Shown piece after piece: positions 33,831 through 43,563 of a DNA stretch of 64,000 nt. The translations under genes and the position numbers were made by a program. Source of the stretch: Xestospongia muta (taxonomy: Eukaryota > Porifera > Demospongiae > Haplosclerida > Petrosiidae); NCBI GenBank assembly GCA_963693285.1, contig OY848919.1, forward strand, positions 11,899,461 through 11,963,460, given 5' to 3'. How positions within the stretch are numbered: the first letter of the stretch is position 1; the number at the start of each line of letters is the position of its first letter. Under the pieces are notes generated by a model. It was not told the DNA's origin, did no database searches, and saw only the letters and a list, made by a program, of their open reading frames with translations.

Positions 33831-35228
33831 TCAGTCCAAGTTCTTTACAATGGAATAGCAAATCATCCAACAATAACAGAAAAAAATAACAAGTCCATAT
33901 GAGTAACAAACAACTGCCAATAGAGTCTGGCTATAATGACAACTCCCATGCACAACAGTGGGAATATGATTTAAAACAATGGCTGAATTAATTGCTAATA
34001 ATAATAGAAACAACATGCCCAGAAAACAGGCAATAAAGAAGAGGCCGGTACGACACGCATCACATCGATCATCATCAGTACAAGAAACACATACACACAC
34101 AATAGACATTAGTAACACTATTAATAATAACAAAATAGTTGTTACACTTCCCAATGAAAATACAGTACCACAACCATGAATAGGACCAAGTGCTAAAGTA
34201 AAAGAAAACACATCAAACAAAGTAATGTAGAGTGATCATGAATATATTGTCTATAAGATTAATATAAGCTGTTAACAGGAAGTATATCATAATTCTACCA
34301 ATACAGTAACTTAGAATATATATTATATATAACACATATATTGTTTAGTATATATACTGCAACATGTGATCATAGAAAGGCACATCAGTCTATTTATATG
34401 TACTAAAATAATAATGATAAAGTTTGTAAAAAAACAAATTTCTTGCAATAGGCAATACAATGTATGTGCATTATAATATGTTAAAATTATAATACATATA
34501 ATATACCTATAAAAACTATTCCTGTTATAACTGATCCCAGTACAAGACATTGGAGTATGAGCAGTAGGAGATCTGTATACACAAGAGAACAAAGATAATG
34601 AAAGTGAATGTATTTGCATTAACATGTGATTTAACAGTTATTTTATCACATACATCAATATTATTAATTTTATTTTATGCTGAAATGATGAGAATATATT
34701 ATTATGAGATTGCTAACTTACTATTGATAATACAAGGCAAAAAGAACAGTGAACAACATGCTTTAAATATTAACAAAGCAAATCGATCATTATTTCGATC
34801 TGGTTGATCATGATGATGATTTGAGCTTCTTGAGCTTCTCCGATTATGTGTAGTCTCCCTCCGTTGTTGACTAACTGCATGTACGTACAAGAATATCAGT
34901 TAATGTGTGTATGTGTGTGTGTGTGTGTGTGCGTGTGTGGAATCAGTTGTTGCATAAAAGTTACCATTAGTTTGAATCCATCTGGGCTGTAAAAGAAGTA
35001 AAATAATTAACTATAAATATATTAATAACAGCTCTATCTTACCACTCTAGCAGCACGCACAGTCCTTCCAATCACTATTGCCGTGCCACCATCTTCCCTG
35101 CGTATTTGATAAGCTACTGTCTGCTGTTGTGTTACAAGACCAGTCCTGTCGTTAACAACGGTGTCTGTTACACGTGTAAGAGCCTGGGGTCCCTCCTCTT
35201 CGTGTTCTACTTGTCTAAGCAGAGCCAT
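33831..35228 (-). CDS. Four-TM protein, TMEM272-like, array gene 12
   Basis: Exons 35228-35043, 34986-34965 (22 nt, P-R-W-I-Q-T-N), 34874-34722, 34572-34507, 34192-33831; 262 aa. Type-1 leader (MALLRQVEHEEEG) ending R-A-A-R-V. Exon 3 is His/Arg/Asp-rich with S-S-R-S-S-N-H-H-H-D and ends C-C-S-L-F-F-L-P-C-I. TM1 is L-L-L-L-I-L-Q-C-L-V. The last exon has A-L-G-P-I-H-G-C, then TM2-4 with a C-T-D-D-D-R-C-D-A-C cytoplasmic loop. Head-to-head with pseudogene 13, with 177 bp between the ATGs. Gene 15 is a near-identical copy. Confidence 0.76.
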
Positions 35229-35405
35229 TTTGTCACGCGATAATTAAAGAGCGATTAACTGTCCCGCAAAATTATTAAATTTATCTTCCGGATTAGTTAT
35301 TTTAAATGGGTTTGTCTGTACGTCATATCACCTGATATTCACAGCTAGTTTAGCAGCTATTTTTGCAAGACTTCTCTGTATTATCTGTGAATTTGTCTCT
35401 TCTCA
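35229..35405. promoter_or_regulatory. Divergent promoter between array genes 12 and 13
   Basis: The 177-bp spacer is strongly conserved with the 39856-40056 spacer of the duplicated pair. Shared blocks include CACGCGATAAT next to the minus-strand ATG, TTCCGGATTAGTTATTTTAA in the centre, and TACGTCAT (CRE-like) followed by TCACCTGA. Factor identity is inference from consensus only. Confidence 0.5.
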
Positions 35406-37551
35406 ATGACAGAATCTTCACCAAGTTCTGATGAAACTGTAAAGAAGGGTAAGAAATTAAATTCTAATCATGTTTAGTCTAATGCTTGCAGTAATATATT
35501 TTTAACCCTTTCAAAGTGCTTTTCATTCCCATTCATTGACAATAAGACTATTTGTTTCACTATTTTTGCTCTTAATCTATTTTACATAATCATATGAGAA
35601 ATTTCAATTTTACTACCAGATTCTAGCTCCAAACATTCCACCTACCTCTAATAGATCAAGTGACATATAAATTAATATTAACCCTAAATACAACTTAAAT
35701 AGGTTTGGGATGAACTAAGAAATATTTACTATACAAGACTATATGTAATATCATAAGCTATCCCTCGTGAGTTATATAAATAGAGATAAGTATAAAAATA
35801 TAACATGGTTTGTCCTTACATGTATTTTTTTATATGTACATGTCAACAATTTAAATTGTTGATTTTTAATAGGTCCTTTTAGACCACCACCCAGATATGA
35901 AGAACTCTTTCTTGTGAAAGAGATGGCAGAGCAAAAAAGATAATCTCGTAATGATGGTGGACTAGTAGTTATATTTAAGGCAGAGCAAATAAGACAAACT
36001 CGTAACGATGGTAGACCAGTAGCTATACCTGAGACAGAGCAAATACGACAATCTTGTAATGATGGTAGACCAGTAGCTATCTCCCAAGTAAGACAAGCTT
36101 GTAATACTGAACCAGTAGCTTTTTCTAAAAAACTCTACTTTCAGCTTCTTTTTTTATGTAAGTTTGATACATGCACATTTTTTTATACATGAATGTTTTT
36201 TTATTTGTTTTATTTATTTCGTGTTTGTGTATTGTTTTTCTAGTTGAATGCTGTTGTTGCATTGTTACTTTGAACGTTCTACCAGTCACTATGATTATAA
36301 TTGGTAAGTTTAACTCTATGTATTACAGTAGACCCTCACCAGTCTGAACACATGTGTTTAACATAGTGTTTGGATTAGTTAAAAATTCAGATTGGTGAAA
36401 GTTATGAATAATGTTTATGTTAAATATTAATGAATTTTATTACAATTATTTGTCACAAGAATTAATTGTGTACATTACTGCTTGGAAAAAAAGTTATGTA
36501 TTCTTGTTTGGTTAAGTCCGCTCAGTCTTTTTCTAGCTGCTAGTTCTCTAAGGTCACGAAGTATAGCAATGTTGTAAACACTGGCTTCATGTTCTTCTAA
36601 ACATTTTAAATACTCATTAAACATTCTGACTGCAACACTATGAGGGACCAAAAATACAGTTTTGTCGTGTTCCTCATCTTTGCCAAGCTTCATGATTTTA
36701 GTGGACAGCTTGGTTCCTATCTTCAGCATTCGTGACTTGAAATTCCTTATCTCAACTTCCTTTCTTTTTATGTCTGTGATGGTTACAAGATCAATACCAT
36801 ATTCTTCAGAGATTACAGTGTAACATTCTTCCCAATTTGGTCAAGTATTTTCACTTTTTCATTGATAGTCAATGTCTTGTGTGGCCTTTTCTTTGAATTT
36901 CCAGTCGCCATTTTACCAAATATTTCACATGAATATTATGTGCATGTGCAAATTGTTGAAGTCATGAGTGTCCAGATTTGTGAGGATACGGATTAGCGCG
37001 ATTCAGATTGGCGAGGCTCTACTGTAATACTAAATAAAACATGCATTAAGCTTTTCTCTTAGGAACACTTTTATAACCTAAATAATTACTGTAAGTTATC
37101 TATTTATGTTTCATTTGTAGGATCAATCTATGTTCATAAGTGTACTATTCAAGATCAAATACCAATATTTCTTATCGTATTTGGATGTGTGAGTCTTTTT
37201 GAAACAACATTTGGTATACTCAGAGCGTGGGCCTATATGAGAGACAATGAAAATGACAGGAGAAAAATAAAGGGCTTAAACTTTTGTTTATGTGTTATTA
37301 CAATTCTTCTTATCATTTGGTTTGGGGTAGGAAATTATTTCACCTTTAGCATTTATGATAGATGGGTTCGTGAAGGTAAATTGTCTTGTAGTGCTGGTGA
37401 AGCTTCTAATCTATGCTGTGATGCTGTTCCATTATACTTTTCATATGTTTTTATTTGGTTAGTTTATCTTGTACCACCTACAGTTGCTGTTTGTGTTTAT
37501 ACTTTTGTTTGCTTTTTATTTATATGCATGGCACTTATTAGACGATATTAA
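35406..37551 (+). pseudogene. Four-TM array gene 13, disrupted by a stop in exon 2
   Basis: Exons 35406-35448, 35873-36157, 36244-36303, 37121-37551 all keep family phases. Exon 2 has P-P-R-Y-E-E-L and then a TAA at 35941-35943, where the repeat register calls for a Gln codon. The rest of exon 2 is open and carries three to four repeats of the type Q-I-R-Q-(T/S)-(R/C)-N-D-G-R-P-V-A-I, which is single in gene 16. The last exon is intact (K-C-T-I-Q-D-Q-I-P-I-F, TM2-4, K-L-S-C-S-A-G, L-C-C-D-A-V-P). A pogo/Tigger remnant sits in intron 3. Exon 2 is phase-symmetric, so skipping it would restore an in-frame shorter product. It could therefore still be expressed. Confidence 0.7.
36326..37024 (-). 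mobile_element. pogo/Tigger-like DNA transposon remnant
   Basis: Inverted ends CAGTAGACCCTCACCAGTCT (left) and, on the other strand, CAGTAGAGCCTCGCCAATCT (right), flanked by TA on both sides: the usual Tc1/mariner-pogo target. On the minus strand the inside begins with an ATG at 36912 followed by K-K-R-P-H-K-T-L-T-I-N-E-K-V-K-I-L and later S-E-E-Y-G-I-D-L-V-T-I, as in the CENP-B/psq helix-turn-helix of Tigger transposases. It then jumps to a C-terminal-like end (36475-36729). The catalytic DDE core is missing: an internal-deletion derivative, 699 bp. Confidence 0.8.
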
Positions 37552-38129
37552 TAGTTCTCTCATATATAGTTATGTTTTATGACCATAGAACATCTTTTCA
37601 TCTGATATTTTGTTATGTAGTTTATATCCAAATGGATTAGAATGTATTGCTAGACTTTTCTCATTCATTTTCCAAAGATTGAAGTATATATATATATATA
37701 TATATATCGTCCATTTTTTTAATTTCAAATAAATTAAAATGTTTGGACAAAAGTAATTAACTAATGTATTAATAGTGTAAATTACTCAATTGATCATAAG
37801 TGAATAGATATAATGATGTTATTTAGAAAGATATATTCAATATCAATAGAAGTAATTACATATCATTATGTATTCATTTGTATATAACACAGATTATTAT
37901 CATTATTTTAACTGTATTAGAAAGTCAAGTTTATTTTAACTGTATTAGAAAGTCAAGTTTATATTCATTGACCGTTTTAAATAATGGGGCCGGGACCTGC
38001 TAATGTTAGTTACATATAGATATGTTGGCATTAAGTAGCTGATCAAATGTTTAACACTACTACAAGTTATCACAAGTCACATAATCTATGATAATAACAG
38101 ATTGCAGTTATTTTACTACTGCATACAAA
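37552..38129. other. Intergenic stretch within the first duplicated unit
   Basis: AT-rich; (TA)n at about 37686-37708 and a 27-bp tandem duplication around 37917-37960 (GAAAGTCAAGTTTAT). No gene recognised. Confidence 0.5.
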
Positions 38130-38245
38130 ATGTTCAGTGAAGTACAATATGATGGTCCTCATGGAGAAACAAGCTCATTACTTGATGAAAGAATAACAGT
38201 ATAACAATAGAAGGAATTGATAATACTGATGGAGGAGAAACAACT
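38130..38245 (+). pseudogene. Array fragment 14: broken DGPHGETSSLL leader exon
   Basis: ATG at 38130 reads MFSEVQYDGPHGETSSLLDE and then loses frame (stop after 24 codons). The end still looks like a donor (ACAACT|GTGAGT). It corresponds to the first exon of pseudogene 17 at 41758. No later exons follow before the second duplicated unit starts at about 38331, so it was truncated by the duplication breakpoint. Confidence 0.75.
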
Positions 38246-38489
38246 GTGAGTTTACTGTCATATTTATAGGTATTGTATACAACTATACTCTTTAACCCCA
38301 AAGCACACGATAAGACTCTATTATTATATTCTGAAAAACTGTTATATTGCAATAGAGAAAAACAGAATGTATATTTCAGTTTATATTTTATTAAGGTTTG
38401 ATACAAAGTAACATATAAAACTGAAATTAAGTCACAAATTGATCTCAATCACAATATAAAAGAGATAATAGTCATATAATCCATTAAGT

Positions 38490-39855
38490 TCAGTCCAAGT
38501 TCTTTACAATGGAATAGCAAATCATCCAACAATAACAGAAAAAAATAACAAGTCCATATGAGTAACAAACAACTGCCAATAGAGTCTGGCTATATTGACA
38601 ATTTCCATGCACAACAGTGGGAATATGATTAAAAACAATGGCTGAATTAATTGCTAATAATAATAGAAATGACATGCCCAGACAACAGGCAATAAAGAAG
38701 AGGCCAGTACGACACGCATCACATCGATCATCATCAGTACAAGAAACACATACGCACACAATAGACATTAGTAACACTATTAATAATAACAAAATAGTTG
38801 TTACACTTCCCAATGAAAATACAGTACCACAACCATGAATAGGACCAAGTGCTAAAGTAAAAGAAAACACATCAAACAAAGTAATGTAGAGTGAATGTAT
38901 TGTCTATAAGATTAATATAAGCTGTTAACAGGAAGTATATCATAATTCTACCAATACAGTAACTTAGAATATATATTATATATAACACGTATATTGTTTA
39001 GTATATATACTGCAACATGTGATCATAGAAAAACACATCAGTCTATTTATATGACTAAAATAATAATGATAAAGTTTGTAAAACCACAAACTTCTTGCAA
39101 TAGGTAATATAATGTATGTGTATTATAATATGTTAAAAGTATAATACATATAATATACCTATAAAAACTATTCCTGTTATAACTGATCCCAGTACAAGAC
39201 ACTGGAATATGAGCAGTAGGAGATCTGTATACACAAGAGAACAGAGATAATGAAAGTGAATGTAACAGTTATTTTATCACATACATCAATATTGTTAATT
39301 TTATTTCATGTTGAAATGATGAGAATATATTATGATGAGATTGCTATCTTACTATTGATAATGCAAGGCAAAAAGAACAGTGAACAACATGCTTTAAATA
39401 TTAACAAAGCAAATCGATCATTATTTCGATCTGGTTGATCATGATGATGGTATGAGCTTCTTGAGCTTCTCCGATTATGTGTAGTCTCCCTCCGTTGTTG
39501 ACTAACTGCATGTACGTATAAGAATATCAGTTAATGTGTGTATGTGTGTGTGTGTGCATGTGTGTGGAATCAGTTGTTACACAAAAGTTACCATTAGTTT
39601 GAATCCATCTGGGCTGTAAAAGAAATAAAATAATTAACTATAAATACATTAATAACAGCTCTATCTTACCACTCTAGCAGCACGCACAGTCCTTCCAATC
39701 ACTATTGCCGTGCCACCATCTTCCCTGCGTATTTGATAAGCTACTGTCTGCTGTTGTGTTACAAGACCAGTCCTTTCGTTGACAACAGTGTCTGTTACAC
39801 GTGTAAGAGCCTGGCCTCCCTCCTCTTCGTGTTCTACTTGTCTAAGCAGAGCCAT
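38490..39855 (-). CDS. Four-TM protein, TMEM272-like, array gene 15 (copy of gene 12)
   Basis: Exons 39855-39670, 39613-39592 (22 nt, P-R-W-I-Q-T-N), 39505-39353, 39224-39159, 38851-38490; 262 aa, exactly the same exon lengths as gene 12. Differences are few (for example G-G-Q versus G-P-Q in the leader and S-Y-H-H-H versus S-N-H-H-H in exon 3). The introns are also nearly identical, so the duplication is recent. Divergent from gene 16 with about 200 bp between ATGs. Confidence 0.76.
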
Positions 39856-40056
39856 TTTGTCACGCGATAATAAATTAACTATTAACTCTCCCGCAAAGTT
39901 ATTAAATTTATTTTCCGGATTAGTTATTTTAAATGGGCGTGTTACGTCATGTCACCTGACCTATATTTACAGCTAGTTTTGCACCTATTTTTTGCTACGT
40001 AAGCCTGTATTATCCATCAGTTGTAGATTATCAGACTGTGCATTTGTTTCTTCTCA
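39856..40056. promoter_or_regulatory. Divergent promoter between array genes 15 and 16
   Basis: Duplicate of the 35229-35405 spacer. Conserved blocks: CACGCGATAATAA, TTCCGGATTAGTTATTTTAA, TTACGTCATGTCACCTGA and TTTACAGCTAGTTTTGC. GGGCGTG precedes the CRE-like motif only in this copy. Confidence 0.5.
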
Positions 40057-41389
40057 ATGATGGAGGCTCCACCTACTTATGATGAAACTGTGAAGAAGGG
40101 TAAGAAATTAAGTTCCAATCATCTTTAATCTATTACTTACTGTAGCTAGCTGTCATTTTGTGTAATCCATTATAAGACACCTAAAGTGTTATATTTTTAA
40201 CACTTTTAAGTGCTTTTCATTGTCAGTCATTGCCAATATGAGCTATCTGTTTCACTATTCTTGCTCTTAATCCCATCTTTTTCATAATCATATGACAAAT
40301 TGGAGCTAGATTCTAGCTCTAAGACATCCCACCTACCTCTAATAGATCATGTGACATATACATTAATATTAACCCTAAATACAACTTGAAACAGGTTTGG
40401 GATGAACTAAGAAATATTTACTATAATTGACTATATGTAATATCATAAGCTATCCCTCATGAGTTAAATAGAGATAAGTATAAAAATATAACATACTTTG
40501 TCCTTATATGTATTTTTTTATACGTGTACATGTCGACAAATTAAATTTGTTGATTTTTGATTTATAGGTCCTGTTGGAGCCCCGCCCACATATGAAGAAC
40601 TCTTTCCCGTGAAAGAAATGAGAGAGCAAGTAAGACAAGCTCGTAATGATGGTAAACCAATAACTATCCCTGGTGTGCTCTGTGACTTGCTTTGTAAATC
40701 ATGTAAGTATGCCATATTAATTTTAAAATGTGTACACTTTGTCATGCATACATGTCTTCTATTGTTTTATTTATTTATTGTCTTGATTTTCTAGTTTTCT
40801 GTGGTTGTTGTTATATTACTTTGGCCGCTGTACCAATCACTATGATTATAATTGGTAAGCTTAAAGACTATGTATTAGTGGAATACTAAATAAAATACAT
40901 ACTAAGCCTTTCTCTTTGGAACACTTTTATCACCTACCTAATTACTGTAAGGTTTATTTATTTGTTTTATTTTTAGGTTCAATCTATGTTAATAAGTGTA
41001 CTATTCAAGATAAAATACCAATTTTTCTTATTGTTTTTGGATGTGTGAGTCTTCTTCAAACAACCTTTGGTATAGTCAAAATGTTCCTCTGTCGAGGAGA
41101 AGATGAAAATGAACAAAGAAAACGAAAGGGTGGAAACTTTTGTGAAAGTCTTATCACCACTTTTCTTTTTATTTGGATTATTGTAGGAAGTGCTTACGTC
41201 TTTGGTAATTTTGATACTTGGGTTGATGGAGGCAAGCTGTCCTGTAGTGCCGGTGGAGCTCCTAATCTATGCTGTGATGCTGTTCCAATGTATTTTGCTT
41301 TTGTTTTTCTCTTGATAGTTTATGGTATAGCAGTTGTTGCTTGTTTCTGCCTTGTTTGTTGTGTTTGCTGTATAGGTATGTCATCTTAA
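40057..41389 (+). CDS. Four-TM protein, TMEM272-like, with two PPxY motifs, array gene 16
   Basis: Exons 40057-40099, 40568-40702, 40795-40854, 40977-41389; 216 aa, all introns phase 1. Two Met codons open the frame. The N-terminus has P-P-T-Y-D-E-T in exon 1 and P-P-T-Y-E-E-L in exon 2, then V-L-C-D-L-L-C-K-S. TM1 reads F-F-C-G-C-C-Y-I-T-L-A-A-V-P-I. Exon 4 starts G-S-I-Y-V-N-K-C-T-I-Q-D-K-I-P-I, the core by which I recognise TMEM272-like proteins, followed by TM2, TM3 (F-I-W-I-I-V-G), an extracellular K-L-S-C-S-A-G...L-C-C-D-A-V-P loop, TM4 and a Cys-rich end. PPxY is a ligand of WW domains (NEDD4-type ligases); that role is inferred. Confidence 0.8.
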
Positions 41390-41757
41390 AGGATATCAGG
41401 TTTCTCATATGTATTGTAATGTTTTATGACATTAGGACATTTTGTCATGTGATATTATGTCTTGTCATGTGATATTTTGTTGTGTAGTTTATGAACATAT
41501 TTATTAAATTTATTGCTGGGTTTATCTCATTCGTTTTCCAAATATTGAAGTATATATATCATCCATGTTTTTTTTTAATTTCAAAATAAATTAAAGTTCA
41601 TCAATCATTTTTAAATAATGCCACCCGCTGATGTTAGCTACATATAAACATGATGGCATTAAGTAGCTGATTAAATGTTTGACACTACTACAAGTTATCA
41701 CAAGTCACATGATCTATGATAATAAAAGATTGCAATTCTTTAACTAGTGCAGACAAA

Positions 41758-42680
41758 ATGTTCAGTGAAGTACAATATGATGGTCCTCATGGAGAAACAA
41801 GCTCATTGCTTGATAGAGGAAATAGAAATATAACATTAGAAGGAATTGATAATCCTGATGGAGGAGAAACAACTGAGTTACTGCCATGTTTGCAGGTATT
41901 GTTACATCTATATGATTGTATAGCCACTATTTTCTGCTATCTTGTGTGTGTGGTTATTTAATGATTCCCTCTATATATACACACCTCCATTATGTTGGTA
42001 TCTTACTTCATACAAGTATCAAAATCAACCTGTTAAAAGAACTTTTGCTTTGTACAAGTATAAAAATCAACTTGCTGAAAGAAATTGTTGGTTGAGAACA
42101 TATCAACAATGTACTGTCTGTGCTTCATTGTACCTGCCCAAGTAGCTTGGATTCTAACTGTTACATTTATACTGTGTACTAGCTTGTAGAATACTGAATA
42201 CTAAGCCTTTCTCTTAATGATACTTTTATTATAATAAAAGTATTATCAAGACAAAGGCTTAGTAATTACCTAGTTAATATATTATGGTATATCTATTATT
42301 TCTCATTTTCAGGATCAGTCTATGTTCATAAGTGTACTATTCAACGTCTAATACCAATATTTCTTATCATTTTTGGATATGTGAGTCTCCTTCAAATAAT
42401 ATAGGTATACTCAGGGTATTCCTTAGTGAAAGACAATGTAACATAACAGTTGTGATTGTCTTATCTTCATATTTCTCTTCATTTGGAATATTGTAGGAGT
42501 TTTTAAACATTTGATAATATAACTATATTAGATGGATCGATGAAGGCAAGCAGTCTTGTAGTACTAACTGGTGGAGATTCTTATCTATGCTGTGATCCTG
42601 TTTCAATGTACTCTACTTATTTTCATATTAATATATTTTATAGCATTATTCCTAATATTTTGTTATTTATCATATTCAGG
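41758..42680 (+). pseudogene. Chimeric four-TM array pseudogene 17
   Basis: Leader exon 41758-41895 (46 aa, MFSEVQYDGPHGETSSLLDR, with P-D-G-G-E-T-T) is followed by a second exon from about 42016 (Y-Q-N-Q-P-V-K-R), which repeats the homologue of gene 10's exon 2 and ends in a stop at L-Y-L-P-K. No TM1 exon is visible. From 42314 the plus-type last exon starts well (G-S-V-Y-V-H-K-C-T-I-Q-R-L-I-P) but shifts frame after Y-V-S-L-L-Q. Later K-Q-S-C-S and L-C-C-D pieces are recognisable to about 42680. It joins a minus-gene-type leader to a plus-gene-type core. Confidence 0.72.
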
Positions 42681-42817
42681 TGGTCATGATCATGAAAAGT
42701 AGTTGTCATGTAGTCATGGGATTATATGTAATGTCATTTGACATTTGTTAAGTCTCTTATCATGTGAAATCTCTAGTCTAGTTTATATCCAAAAGTGTTA
42801 AAGTGCATTGATACCTC

Positions 42818-42849
<32 letters not shown>

Positions 42850-43563
42850 TATGTATGTATGTATGTATGTATATAAATAGATATCTAGATATATCATACG
42901 TGTTATTAATTTCAAAATATAATTTTGGCAAATAATAATTAGTTAAATATTTATTAGTAATGTCAATGCTACTGATAAATGTTTAATTAATTAGAAGTAT
43001 GTGGTAGGACTCTGATCACATGTTTGAGCACTGAGCTATAATATTATTAATATATAATATAAAATATTGGGTATAATTGAGCTTGAATAAAATTTCTTAG
43101 CTGATTGATGGGATTTCATAATTTCACAAATAATCCTGTGGCTGTTTTGCCCATTTCCACCTTCCTCAATTTTCAAAAACTGTACATCTATAATATCTTA
43201 ATCAATTGCAAGGCGACAAGAAGATACAATGAATCAGTTTAAACAATGCAATCAATCTATTTTACTGGTAATATAGTAATGAAATTTAAAACTAGCTATT
43301 CCTAAATAACCTATAAAACTAAATAAACTTATTAAATTAGTTATTATACTTTAATTCTAACATGGCATTTCTTAGATTTTTACTCTTTCACAATGCTCCA
43401 GTTCAAATGGGTGTGTCTTTTCTTACATCATATTACATATTATTATGTCACCAGAAAGTATATAACCAACCAGTTGTAGAAGCTTGCGTATACAACATTT
43501 TGCACAAAAAAGTTGTATTCAGTCCATTAGTTGTGAAGTATCAAGATTACTGCTGTGCCTCAA
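42681..43563. other. Intergenic stretch with microsatellites; promoter block of gene 18
   Basis: (AAT)n at about 42821-42846 and (GTAT)n at about 42850-42872. From 43363 the sequence (TTAGATTTTTACTCTTTCAC onward) is repeated at about 46910 and 50860, always directly upstream of a leader exon, so it is the shared promoter/5' UTR block of genes 18-20. The 72-aa ORF over it is not conserved as protein. Confidence 0.65.

Noticed and set aside
33979..34179. 66-aa Asn-rich plus ORF (and its copy at 38638)
   Set aside because: Antisense shadow of the TM2-4 exon of genes 12 and 15.
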